Assembly: GCF_001411495.1 (NCBI RefSeq)
Contig: NZ_CP012983.1
Coordinates: 372,001-436,000, forward strand
DNA length: 64,000 nucleotides
Direction of reading: 5' to 3'
Origin: Burkholderia cepacia ATCC 25416
GTDB lineage: Bacteria > Pseudomonadota > Gammaproteobacteria > Burkholderiales > Burkholderiaceae
The notes beneath the pieces are model-generated. The model searched no databases, had not been told where the DNA came from, and saw nothing but the letters and a program-made list of their open reading frames with translations. The translations under genes and the position numbers were made by a program. Below, in pieces: positions 9,126-17,934 of this stretch; position 1 is the stretch's first letter, and every line of letters starts with the position of its first letter.

Positions 9126-9727
9126 CCGACCCGATAGACGCGACCGCTATGCACGCCTTCCACGCTGCGTCGATAGGCCATTGCCACACGTGCCGCCGGC
9201 ACGCTCTCGCAGCCGGGAAAAAACGGACCGAACCGATCCATGGATTCCGTCAGCACCGTCGGGCTCACGACGTTGATCCGGATGCCGCGCGGAAAATCGC
9301 ACGCGGCCCCGCGCACGAATCCTTCAATTCCGGCATTCGATGCGGCGGCATGGGCACCTTGCGCAATCGGATCATCGACCGCGATGCCCGAGGTCAGCGT
9401 GATCGACCCGCCGTCGACCAGATAGTGCTGGCCCACCAGTGCGATGCGGACCTGGCTCAGCAGCTTGTCCTGCAATCCCTTGTGGAAATCGGCCGCCGTC
9501 ATCTTCTCGATCGGGGCAAGGATGACATTGCCCGCGGCGGCGACGATTGCGTCGACTTGCCCGATCTTCTCGAACAGCGCGCTCACGCTCTCGTCATGGG
9601 TGATGTCGACCTGATGGTCACCGGAGGTGCGACCCACGCGAACGACTTCGTGTCTTCCGTCACGCGCAAGCTCATCTGCCACGGCACGTCCGACGTCTCC
9701 GCCGGCGCCGATTACAACGATCTTCAT
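9119..9727 (-). CDS. short-chain dehydrogenase-like protein lacking the YxxxK catalytic pair
   Basis: A 202-residue Rossmann protein of the small SDR type. The nucleotide loop is VVIGAGGDVGRAVADEL, AAAGN replaces NNAG, and LTSG carries the serine. Where classical SDRs have YxxxK, this protein reads AHAAASNAGIEGF: the tyrosine is absent and the lysine position holds Asn. The RINVVSPTVLTESM segment is typical of this subfamily, so the change looks like a subfamily property, not decay. It may bind NAD(P) without classical dehydrogenase chemistry. Divergent from LysR at 9834. Confidence 0.88.
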   Translation of the reverse strand: MKIVVIGAGGDVGRAVADELARDGRHEVVRVGRTSGDHQVDITHDESVSALFEKIGQVDAIVAAAGNVILAPIEKMTAADFHKGLQDKLLSQVRIALVGQHYLVDGGSITLTSGIAVDDPIAQGAHAAASNAGIEGFVRGAACDFPRGIRINVVSPTVLTESMDRFGPFFPGCESVPAARVAMAYRRSVEGVHSGRVYRVGH

Positions 9728-9833
9728 GGAACCACTCCTTTTCGATTTCAGGTTGGAGCAGCCATTGTTCTTCGAACCAATATTGAGATAAATGTGCTCT
9801 AATTTCCGACACTACTAATCGCCAGTTCGCAAT

Positions 9834-10718
9834 ATGGACAAGCTGCGTTCAATGGAAACCTTCGTTGCCGTCGTGGAAGGGGGCAACTTCACCGAGGCGG
9901 CGCAGCGGCTTGGCATGTCGGCGGTCATGGTCGGCAAGTACGTGCGCGAACTTGAAGAGCGCCTCGGCGCGCGCATGCTGGAGCGCACCACGCGACGGCA
10001 GAGCCTGACGGACGCGGGGCGCGTGTTCTACGAAGATGCCAAGCGCGCGCTTGAACAGGTGCGGATCGCCGAGACATCGGTCGAGCGATTGCGTGCGTCG
10101 CCGTCCGGCACGTTGCGGATCAGCGCGCCGATTACCTTCGGTGCATGCGTCGTCGCGCCGCTGGCCGCGACGTTCCAGCAGATGCATCCACTCGTGCGCA
10201 TCGAGCTGGTGTTGAGCAATCGCGTCGTCGACCTGGTGGACGAGGGTTTCGATCTCGCCGTTCGAATTGGTGAACTGGGTGACGTCGATCTGATCGCAAA
10301 ACCGTTGACCATGTATCGCATGGTGATTTGCGCATCGCCCGGTTACCTCGCGCGGCATGGACGTCCGGAGACGCCGCAGGATCTGGGCGTGCATCACTGC
10401 CTGTCTCACTCGGTGTGGAACGGCCGTAACGGGTGGAAGCTCGGTGGGTGGGACGGGCCGCAGGTTTCGCAGGATCCGGTCTTCACGTGCGACGACGGGA
10501 ACGGGCTGCGCATGGCCGCCATCGCGGGCGCGGGATTGTTGCTGCAGCCTGAAGTTCTGGTGGCGCACGATCTGGCGAGTGGCGCGCTGGTGCCGGTGTT
10601 GCAAGCGTACTTGCCGGCGCCGCATCCGGTTCATATCGTGTATCGGCACGATCGGCGGCCATTGCCGAAGCTGACTCGTTTCGTCGAGCATTTGATCGAG
10701 CATGGTGCGGGGCGTTGA
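9834..10718 (+). CDS. LysR-family transcriptional regulator
   Basis: A 294-residue LysR regulator. MDKLRSMETFVAVVEGGNFTEAAQRLGMSAVMVGKYVRELEERLG is the winged-helix region and the RISAPITFGACVVAPL segment opens the effector domain, typical of the CrgA/aromatic-acid group. It diverges from the atypical SDR gene at 9727 with a 106-base AT-rich gap, so the SDR gene is its likely target. Confidence 0.93.
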   Translation: MDKLRSMETFVAVVEGGNFTEAAQRLGMSAVMVGKYVRELEERLGARMLERTTRRQSLTDAGRVFYEDAKRALEQVRIAETSVERLRASPSGTLRISAPITFGACVVAPLAATFQQMHPLVRIELVLSNRVVDLVDEGFDLAVRIGELGDVDLIAKPLTMYRMVICASPGYLARHGRPETPQDLGVHHCLSHSVWNGRNGWKLGGWDGPQVSQDPVFTCDDGNGLRMAAIAGAGLLLQPEVLVAHDLASGALVPVLQAYLPAPHPVHIVYRHDRRPLPKLTRFVEHLIEHGAGR

Positions 10719-10893
10719 AGTCGAACGCAGGTAGCGATCGGGGATTCGTGGCGAATCGAATGTCGACAGGAAGCGACGCGTTGCGGGTGCGTGACACTTG
10801 TGAGCCGAAGCGATCGCCGCCCGCTGGCGCCGCGCTATTTCTGCGCGGCCGGGATTCCATTGGCGACCGCGTCGAGGTTGAACACCCGGGCTT

Positions 10894-11520
10894 CTAAGCG
10901 AGCGCGCGGTGGTACACGAAGCCGGCATTCGTTCCGCCGCCCCGACCTATGGCGATCTGAATATTGAGGTGTGCCATCGCCTCGAGATAACGGGCGTTGT
11001 TCAAGGGGCCGGTCACGACGGGCGCGAACCCCGCGCTTTCCGCGATCTCGGCGACCGTCGTGTTGGCCTGGACGTCGTTGCCCGCGATGAATGCCGTAAC
11101 GGCATGGCCACCGCGATCGATGCGATCCGGCGTCATGATGTCGGCGAACACCGTGTTGAAGCACTTCACCAGACGCGCGCCCGGCAGCAGGTGGCCGATC
11201 GCCTCGGCTGCCGATCCGTCGGCCCCCAGCGGAAGTGGCGACCAGTCGTCCTTGAGCGCATTCGTTGCGTCAACAACGATCTTGCCGGCCAGCCGATGCG
11301 CAAGGGAGGGAAGTACCTCGGCGCACGCCTGATAGAGGACAGCGATGATGACAACATCACCATGCGTCGCGGCCTCGTCCAGCGACGCGATTCGGTACCG
11401 GGCGCCCGGGCGCGCCCTCGCGGGATTGCGCAAGCCGACTACCACATCATGTCCCGCCGCGACCAGCAATTCGGCCAGATTCCCGCCAAAGTTTCCACCG
11501 CCCAGGAATGCGATCTTCAT
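10894..11520 (-). CDS. NADPH-dependent F420-reductase-like NAD(P)-binding protein
   Basis: A 208-residue Rossmann protein. AFLGGGNFGGNLAELL is the nucleotide loop, VVIIAVLYQ and GKIVVDATNAL are the typical second and third segments, and LVKCFNTV is a family mark. Proteins of this group (COG2085, F420-dependent NADP reductase-like) are redox or metal-reductase proteins; bacteria without F420 use NADP only. The ATG at 11520 is preferred because GAGG lies 9 bases upstream, whereas the GTG at 11529 abuts that site. It is divergent from the HxlR regulator at 11602. Confidence 0.88.
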   Translation of the reverse strand: MKIAFLGGGNFGGNLAELLVAAGHDVVVGLRNPARARPGARYRIASLDEAATHGDVVIIAVLYQACAEVLPSLAHRLAGKIVVDATNALKDDWSPLPLGADGSAAEAIGHLLPGARLVKCFNTVFADIMTPDRIDRGGHAVTAFIAGNDVQANTTVAEIAESAGFAPVVTGPLNNARYLEAMAHLNIQIAIGRGGGTNAGFVYHRALA

Positions 11521-11584
11521 GGCATGCACCTCACGATTGATTGGGTGGCATCATTCTTTCAATTCCGGTTTCTGCAATCAATTA

Positions 11585-11601
11585 GGTACCCGAGGGTAAC
11601 C
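11585..11601. promoter_or_regulatory. putative HxlR operator next to the regulator start
   Basis: GGTACCCGAGGGTAACC forms an imperfect dyad ending directly at the ATG of the HxlR gene and facing the divergent reductase gene. HxlR/MarR-type sites are short GTAC/GTAAC dyads of this kind. It overlaps the ribosome-binding region, so it could also block translation initiation. Inference from position. Confidence 0.35.
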
Positions 11602-11982
11602 ATGACGAAGAAGATCGAGTTGCCGCCCGATGCGTTCCTGAAAGTCTGTCCGTCACGCGCGGTGCTCGCGCGTATCGGGCAGAAGTGGACCGTGCTGGCC
11701 ATGGTCGCGATGAAGGATGGGCCGATGCGTTTTGGCGACATCAAGCGCCGCCTGGAAGGTGTCTCGCAGAAGATGCTGACCCAGACGCTGCGCGCGATGG
11801 AGCGCGACGGACTGGTGGTGCGCAATGTCTATGACGAACTGCCGCTGCGTGTCGAGTACGCGCTGAGTTCTCTGGCCGGTACGCTGCTTCCGCTCGTCAT
11901 CGATCTCAAGGCATGGGCGGAGAATGCGCTCGCGACGATCGAGGCGAGTAATCGTGCGTTCGATCGTGAGCATGCGGAGTAG
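11602..11982 (+). CDS. HxlR-family transcriptional regulator
   Basis: A 126-residue winged-helix protein with the HxlR pattern: CPSRAVLARIGQKWTVLAMVAM near the N-terminus (conserved Cys16 and the GxKWT motif), then MRFGDIKRRLEGVSQKMLTQTLRAMERDGLV and the wing RVEYALSSLAGTL. HxlR proteins sense electrophiles such as aldehydes or quinones, often through the N-terminal cysteine. Divergent from the F420-reductase-like gene, the usual arrangement for an HxlR target. Confidence 0.93.
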   Translation: MTKKIELPPDAFLKVCPSRAVLARIGQKWTVLAMVAMKDGPMRFGDIKRRLEGVSQKMLTQTLRAMERDGLVVRNVYDELPLRVEYALSSLAGTLLPLVIDLKAWAENALATIEASNRAFDREHAE

Positions 11983-12361
11983 GGGGAGGGGGGGCGGGTT
12001 GGGGTCAAGCCTTTTATGTGCCGGCATGCTCGTAGTTCGCGCGGTCACTCGAGAGTCCGCTGATAACGCAGGTGCGTGACAATGCCCGGTTCCAACAATT
12101 CTCCGATCACCTCCTGCTTGAATACTCGCGCGTATGTGTGATGGGGATGGGCGCGGTTGGGAACTAGCGGTGGTGACCGAGGCGGAAACCGACCCGCAGC
12201 GGTCCTACGGGACCACGTGTACTCAAAGGCAGCGTTCAATCTATAACGGCCATTCGGGCGGCCATGTTGGTCGGCAGGTCATCAGCCGGAGCCGACGTAC
12301 GACGCGATCTGCGTGCGACTCAGCTATGAGACCTTGTAATTGCCGCGCAAAAAAAGTACTT
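11983..12361. other. intergenic stretch at the boundary of the STAND insert
   Basis: 379 bases between HxlR and the STAND gene without a supportable gene. It contains one copy of a dispersed short sequence (12188-12206) and a 12-base word, GCGGTCACTCGA (12041-12052), that recurs exactly at 17189-17200 beyond the other end of the STAND gene. Short open frames here have no ribosome site and look like chance. Confidence 0.5.
12188..12206 (+). repeat. dispersed intergenic sequence, copy 1
   Basis: ACCGACCCGCAGCGGTCCT. Related copies lie at 34748-34766 and 36455-36473, all on the plus strand and all in intergenic DNA at the atypical islands. They differ at a few positions only. The role is unknown; they could be remnants of a decayed sequence shared among Burkholderia intergenic regions. 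Confidence 0.5.
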
Positions 12362-15300
12362 CTAGCCTTGCACCACTGACAAATCTAGCCAATGGTTGGG
12401 AGCCTTCCAGGACATTAGACTTTCAGTGGCGTTGTTCCCGGCTTTCTTTTCCCCGTCGTTGACTGCTCTTTCAAGCGCTCGTCTCGACAGTTGAAGATGT
12501 AACAGCTTTCTCCGCGACAACAGATCCGACTCGTCGAGACTTGCAAAATCCTGGTCAATCCAAATCCAGATTTTTCGGTCCACACAGGTGAGCAGAACCT
12601 GCCATGCGGCGTAGGCCGCCTCCGCGCTGCTCGCCGAAACAAACTCTTGCCACCAATACCGAGAGAAAGCCGACCGGTTACGCCAGAATTGCGCTTCCCG
12701 CTTTACTTGCCCCCAACCTTCGTTCAAGTCTCCTTCCGGCCACTCCAGTTCGTCAACAGCGACATGGTCCGTCAGTCCCCGCAACAGGATTGCGCGTTTG
12801 CGTCGCCAATCTTCTGTCGAGTTCTCATCAGCCAAGATCCGTGAATCCAGCCAGTCGCGACGACCATTTGCGAGTGCGCAGACGACCGTTTCCACGTAGT
12901 CGGCGGTCGTCGCGTTGCCCTGAAGCTGATACAACTCGTCGCGAAACTGATTGATTGCCGGACCGCCGTCTACCCGAAATGGCATGTGCATCAGGTCGTC
13001 AACGCCAGCGATACCAGTGAATTTGACACGAAGGGAGCGTTTAAGCGCACGCCAAAGGGCAATACCGCGAATGGGAGCAACCTCCATCAGAGCCTCGCAG
13101 AGCGCCACAAATAACCCCCCCGCCTGATTCACGCGTCGGACAAAGTCAACCGTCAGCTCCTCCATCCCGTCCAGCCACGCGTCGACCTCGGCTGAAGCGC
13201 TCTTCACAAGCAATCGCGCTTGTACTGTTGGGAATAGTATCGAATACAGATTCGCGCCAGCGGTACGCGCCCGTTCAAGTTGAGCCAACGTATTGGATCG
13301 AGCTGCACGCTCACGTGCCTCCCGCTTCTTGAAATCAAACATCTCCGCAAGAGACTGAACATTTTCCTCGTTCTGGCGAGCGTGCAGCGATAGCCGAGCA
13401 ATAGCGTCCGAAACGTCGATCGTGACATCGGAGTCCAGCACGCCGATGTCTAGATGCTGGCTGGCACTTAACGTCGCATCTAGAGCTTGAGCAGCGACTT
13501 TCACATCCTCTTCTGCGGCGCCTCGCTCGAGAGCTGCACGTAGCAACGACCACGGGGCGACAAGACCTGCCAGTGAGATCAACGACCGCTCCTTCGCAGC
13601 CGCAAGCACGGCAGCGCTTCCGTACTCCTGCTCGAAGACGGTTTGGCTCGCTTTAAAACACCATCCGTTTTGCAGCAGCACCCGGCCGAACGACGCAGGG
13701 TTGGAGGTTGAAAGACCAATAAATGCTACGTTGCGAAGCACCTCATGTTCTAGAGCCAACGCAACATTCGCGAGACGTTCGACTTCGGATTCTGGCAGTG
13801 GTACTGGATGAAATCCGAGAGATGCGAATACCACCTCTATCACCCGCTGATTTTCCACACCCCGGTCTTCAATAAACCGGGACAGCGTACCGGAGTCGGC
13901 AGGCTTCAACGTGTAGCGAAGCGTGAGAGAAATCGGGACGCCTTCCGCTTCCGCCAGCAGGTCGAGTTGGGACCTCACATCTAGTGGCAGAAGTTCAAGA
14001 TGGACCAGTCGTGCCGCGACAAATTGTTCATCCTTGTGCAGTACGGTCGGTTGCTTGTGCCGTAACATACTCGCAGCGTTGGCAGCAGCATCGTCCACAA
14101 GCAGCACGTGGTCTGGAGCCTGTAAACCCGCCCAGTGGCGAGCTTGATCAGTGCGTTCAGCAAGTTGCCTGAGAAAACGTGTCACCAGCGCGCCGAGTGC
14201 GTCGGGGGTAAAGCGACCCAGCACTCCAACTAAAGTATCGAAATTATGGTCCTCAATTGTCGATGTCATGCCTGTTCTGAGCAGACTAACGTCGAGTGCA
14301 TTTGCGGTCTCGGCCAATGCATCAACAAACGACTTCGGCACATTCAAATTAGGCGCTGCCCAGTACCGGGCCGTACGTTCTGCTCGTCTCAAAACGGGCA
14401 GGGTCGAATTGCCCAGCACCTGTAATGTATGACGATATTCAAGTGCATAGAAGCTTTGACTCGGGTTGGCGAGGTAATCCCGTTGGTATTCGAAATTACC
14501 TGGCAGGCGATCCTGAATTGCGGACGCCTCCGCCTCCGACGTTTCAGTGCCCGCGAGCCAGCGCAGGAAGGCTGCAATTTGTTGCTGAAAATCCTTGTGA
14601 ACACCCTTCTCGGTCACGACATGCAGCGCCGCGTCCGATATGCGGACCAGCATTCTGACCACTTCATCGCGGTCCACCTGATTGAGAAGAACTAGCCAAC
14701 GCATTGCGAGCCAAAAATCACTACCTAACATGTCCACGTGATGCACGACGCAAGTGGCAGCAAAAACTCTCTCCGCAGAATGCAGTGCTTTTCCCTGCAG
14801 AAGAATTGGAACGAGCTCGCGCAAATCATCGAATCGTTTATGCTGTAACCTAAGTGGAATGCCCATCACAGGATGGATTCCGGCCTCATCGGTACCAATC
14901 AAGTGGACAAGATGCCGGGAGAGCATTGCAGAAGCATCCTTGTCGCGAATCCTTTCCTCAGGAGACGGACATGGCACTCGCGCCACCCACTCGACCAGTC
15001 GGTCAAGAACGGCATTCCAGACTGTGCCGCCGGCAGGTGTAATAAGGCGGAGGGCTTGCACAGCCCAGCTGCGAGCAGAGGCCATTGCACGGCCACTGGA
15101 CATTTCGGTCACATCGAGCAAGGGCACTGCCAGCGCGGGGGCAAGGTCTACTACCTCATTCCGATGCTCGTCGTTTGCGTTCTGGCTTTGTAATAGTGCA
15201 AAAAGAACAGGCGTCGTGACGTCCTGCATAATTGCCGCACCTCGCGCAACAAGCACAGAGATAGCCGCGGAAAGGATATCGGGCGAGGCCGATGTGGAAG

Positions 15301-17104
15301 CAATTGGATCTAGCCACTCTTCAAGTGCTGCGGTTACATCATGGCCGTTTGCCGAGGCCTCCTCCAACTTTGTCAGCAACGCCGCTGCCAAAGCGAGATG
15401 AATTGTCGATTCCTTTGGACGATGAACCCCAAGTCTACCGGGGACTTCTTCCATCCACGCGCCAGAAATGATTTCGCTTAGGCGTCTATAGTTGTCGTCG
15501 ACACTGCGAGCACTCACCTGCGCCGAACTTGCAAGTTCATCTGCCGTGTATGAGAACTGTTCTGCGAGCCGTGCGAGATCTGCACCGGTACTTCCAATCT
15601 GTTCAAGATATTTATTCGCCTGAGCAACCAGCCATTGAGTCCACTCCAGCTCTGAAAAGCTCCGCCCTTCTCGCATCCCCAATTCGTCTCGGCCATAGGC
15701 CCACAACAGACGATTGACCGTCACGCCCCCCTTAAACGACGCCTCTTCACGGAATCGGACGACGAGCGGAAAGAGCCTTGGAATGCAGGCCAGCCTGACG
15801 AGGTCCGCAGACAACTCTGTACGCGGAATGGAATGTGCGATTAGCAACTCATCGAGCTCTCCCCCCGGGATGTCACTGTAGGGTTCAATTCCTATGCGTA
15901 CGCTCGTATTCGGGGCCGAGCGAAGCCCCTGAAGCCGATTTTCAAGGAAGTGAGTCTGGACACTGACCAGAGTACGCACTGAAGTGTGAAACGTCTCGCC
16001 CTGCAATATTTGGAGAAGGCGCACCCATTCGAACGATGGCTCTTGGTTCAGCCCGTCCAACGTTAGCAGCAGAGCTGGCCCTTCCTCGGCCGGACGGCTA
16101 AGCAGTCGGCGGACACGTTGTTCCCAGTAGACACGGTTCCTGCTACGAGTGAGGTCGTACAGCTCGTCGCCGAGAAACTCTTGCAAGGTGCCGTTTGAGA
16201 GCCCCTTTAAACGACGGATCGCCGATGAAGGTATCGCGAGAACAATAGGTAGACGTTCCAGTTCACGCACAATCCAGTGCAGGATTGTCCACGTTTTGCC
16301 GACGCCCTCACTGCCGTGAGCAATAGCGCGCTGGTACGAAGGCTTTGCCCACCAGTTATCCAACTGATCGAGAACAGTTTTCCTGGTAATAAAGATGTCG
16401 GCAGCGCCGCCCGCTGCGTTCTGTGCAAAAAGCGCGGTTGACTCGGTGGCATTGTTCCAGATAGAAACAATACGCTGCGCCGCAGCTTCCCGCACAGAAT
16501 CGAATCCGATTTTCCAGGGCTCCAGTTCCCGGCGAATCATTCCGATTACCGGTTGGGCGGCTTCGTGGATTGCCAGTGCGGCGTCGCTCGCAGGCTTACC
16601 GTAGAATCGCTTTACAAGCTCTGGATCGACTGCGCAGAGCGCCGCGAGTTCTGGTATTCCTCCACTCTGATCGTCCCAGTCGATAACAGCAATGGGCAAT
16701 CCCTCAGAGTCGGCTTTCCCGTTCAGCGTCTCTCTGAGTCCTTCGTCAGCACGACGTGTGCACACCAGAATCCAAAGCTCTAGAAGCGGATTCCGTTTGA
16801 GTGCATCGTCGACTTCACCCTGCAATTCGCGTTTGTTGAGCGAGGTGCCGTCCGCATAGCGCTTGCTCTCTATACGAATGTGTCGGCCCTGGCTGCCTGC
16901 GGTCCCGGCATCTGCACCAAACTGAAAACCAGAATCCGAAACAGCCAGTCTTACGCCGATAAGCGAACCAATGAGGCTGGCGGCAAGCCGCTCAAGCATG
17001 CGAGCATCTCCCAGTGTCAAAATGCGTTTCAGACTAGTGAGATGGTGCTCAAGAGCCGGTTTTCCGCGAGAAACGTTTCCTGTATTTTTTCTGGTCGAAG
17101 CCAT
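12362..17104 (-). CDS. large STAND-type NTPase with N-terminal PD-(D/E)XK nuclease domain (probable antiphage protein)
   Basis: A 1580-residue protein. Residues 35-145 look like a restriction-endonuclease fold: Glu38, then Asp65 in FGADAG, then IESKRY with Glu79 and Lys81, followed by an amphipathic helix and the strand LWILVC. Residues 255-500 hold a P-loop NTPase: Walker A HGSEGVGKT (263-271) and Walker B LLLTLDGLNQ (about 345-354), the DGLN form common in STAND/NACHT-like ATPases. From about 550 to the end it is Leu/Ala-rich and helical, like the sensor repeats of Avs proteins. Nuclease-STAND-sensor is the known plan of several Avs antiphage proteins, in which the sensor binds a phage protein and the oligomer cuts DNA. 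That function is inferred. The gene stands alone, with visibly lower G+C than its surroundings, which suggests transfer. The first ATG (17104) fits the domain start. Confidence 0.85.
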   Translation of the reverse strand: MASTRKNTGNVSRGKPALEHHLTSLKRILTLGDARMLERLAASLIGSLIGVRLAVSDSGFQFGADAGTAGSQGRHIRIESKRYADGTSLNKRELQGEVDDALKRNPLLELWILVCTRRADEGLRETLNGKADSEGLPIAVIDWDDQSGGIPELAALCAVDPELVKRFYGKPASDAALAIHEAAQPVIGMIRRELEPWKIGFDSVREAAAQRIVSIWNNATESTALFAQNAAGGAADIFITRKTVLDQLDNWWAKPSYQRAIAHGSEGVGKTWTILHWIVRELERLPIVLAIPSSAIRRLKGLSNGTLQEFLGDELYDLTRSRNRVYWEQRVRRLLSRPAEEGPALLLTLDGLNQEPSFEWVRLLQILQGETFHTSVRTLVSVQTHFLENRLQGLRSAPNTSVRIGIEPYSDIPGGELDELLIAHSIPRTELSADLVRLACIPRLFPLVVRFREEASFKGGVTVNRLLWAYGRDELGMREGRSFSELEWTQWLVAQANKYLEQIGSTGADLARLAEQFSYTADELASSAQVSARSVDDNYRRLSEIISGAWMEEVPGRLGVHRPKESTIHLALAAALLTKLEEASANGHDVTAALEEWLDPIASTSASPDILSAAISVLVARGAAIMQDVTTPVLFALLQSQNANDEHRNEVVDLAPALAVPLLDVTEMSSGRAMASARSWAVQALRLITPAGGTVWNAVLDRLVEWVARVPCPSPEERIRDKDASAMLSRHLVHLIGTDEAGIHPVMGIPLRLQHKRFDDLRELVPILLQGKALHSAERVFAATCVVHHVDMLGSDFWLAMRWLVLLNQVDRDEVVRMLVRISDAALHVVTEKGVHKDFQQQIAAFLRWLAGTETSEAEASAIQDRLPGNFEYQRDYLANPSQSFYALEYRHTLQVLGNSTLPVLRRAERTARYWAAPNLNVPKSFVDALAETANALDVSLLRTGMTSTIEDHNFDTLVGVLGRFTPDALGALVTRFLRQLAERTDQARHWAGLQAPDHVLLVDDAAANAASMLRHKQPTVLHKDEQFVAARLVHLELLPLDVRSQLDLLAEAEGVPISLTLRYTLKPADSGTLSRFIEDRGVENQRVIEVVFASLGFHPVPLPESEVERLANVALALEHEVLRNVAFIGLSTSNPASFGRVLLQNGWCFKASQTVFEQEYGSAAVLAAAKERSLISLAGLVAPWSLLRAALERGAAEEDVKVAAQALDATLSASQHLDIGVLDSDVTIDVSDAIARLSLHARQNEENVQSLAEMFDFKKREARERAARSNTLAQLERARTAGANLYSILFPTVQARLLVKSASAEVDAWLDGMEELTVDFVRRVNQAGGLFVALCEALMEVAPIRGIALWRALKRSLRVKFTGIAGVDDLMHMPFRVDGGPAINQFRDELYQLQGNATTADYVETVVCALANGRRDWLDSRILADENSTEDWRRKRAILLRGLTDHVAVDELEWPEGDLNEGWGQVKREAQFWRNRSAFSRYWWQEFVSASSAEAAYAAWQVLLTCVDRKIWIWIDQDFASLDESDLLSRRKLLHLQLSRRALERAVNDGEKKAGNNATESLMSWKAPNHWLDLSVVQG

Positions 17105-17159
17105 TGCTGATAGTGAAGTATAGTTTTGAATTCACAAACCCGGGTTCAGCAGAACTTTA

Positions 17160-17193
17160 ACCGCATCGGTCCGAGTTCGGCTACCGATGCGGT
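17160..17193. other. perfect 11-bp inverted repeat upstream of the STAND gene
   Basis: ACCGCATCGGT at 17160-17170 and its exact complement ACCGATGCGGT at 17183-17193, separated by 12 bases that themselves contain CCGA/TCGG. The element lies about 55 bases upstream of the STAND start codon. It has no clear T-run on either side, so it is a weak terminator candidate; an operator, a boundary element or a terminator of a lost gene are all possible. The surrounding 17105-17434 has no convincing gene. Confidence 0.55.
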
Positions 17194-17434
17194 CACTCGA
17201 ATGACCGTGTATTTTCATTGACGAACGGCCGAATATGTCTGCGGATTCAACCCGTCGATCCTGATCGGTGATTCCCAACCCATTCCAAACCTGCATCGAA
17301 AGCCAAATCGGACATTCATCGTGCTGCCTGCGGACATCAAGCGACCGTCCAGCTATGATCGCCTGACCTATGGATTCTGATCCAACGCTTCGCAACTGCT
17401 TCAAAAACTGATCCGCACCGACCACTCGCACCTC

Positions 17435-17824
17435 ATGCGGAAAATAAAACTTCTTCCGATTCTGCGACACGGCGCAACGGCGTGCCTGAGTTGTTCCGCA
17501 TTATCGGCCTTTGCCGTGACGCCTGAAGCACTCGTGTCGTCCGTGGCCGCGCCCGATGTCGCTCACCAGGCGACATGCAACCTGGTCAGGCCGGACTATC
17601 CGAACGAGGCGCGGCGGGCACACGAAAGCGGGACGGTAAAGCTGCGTTTCGAAATCAGCGTCAACGGTCAGGTTGAAAACGTGACTGTTGTCGAATCGAC
17701 GGGGTACGCGTGCCTGAACGACAGTGCGAAAGCGGCGCTACTTGCCAGCCGATGTACCCGATACCATGATGCGGACGGTAAGCCATTGCGATCTGTCACG
17801 ACCATTCGACTTGCGTTCCAGTAA
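17435..17824 (+). CDS. small exported protein with TonB C-terminal domain
   Basis: A 129-residue protein. A probable signal peptide covers residues 1-27 (LLPILRHGATACLSC... ending SAFA). The remainder matches a TonB C-terminal fold: RPDYPNEARRAHESGTVKLRF, then NGQVENVTVVESTGYACLNDSAKAAL. TonB proteins link ExbBD to outer-membrane receptors, but this one lacks the long Pro-rich spacer and any ExbB/ExbD neighbour, so it may be a free periplasmic domain. No good ribosome site is seen, so the start is uncertain. Base use is mixed next to the STAND insert. Confidence 0.68.
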   Translation: MRKIKLLPILRHGATACLSCSALSAFAVTPEALVSSVAAPDVAHQATCNLVRPDYPNEARRAHESGTVKLRFEISVNGQVENVTVVESTGYACLNDSAKAALLASRCTRYHDADGKPLRSVTTIRLAFQ

Positions 17825-17934
17825 GCGACCTTCGACGAACGTACAAGCGCCAGCGCGATTCAAGACCTGATCGACGAAGGTGTCGCCGAACGACCGAACG
17901 ACCCGCGCCGGACATAAACCACCACACCCGCCGC

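Noticed and set aside
17132..17470. 112-codon minus-strand ORF between the STAND gene and TonB
   Set aside because: It runs through a perfect inverted repeat, overlaps the TonB start head-on, lacks a ribosome site and has no family features.
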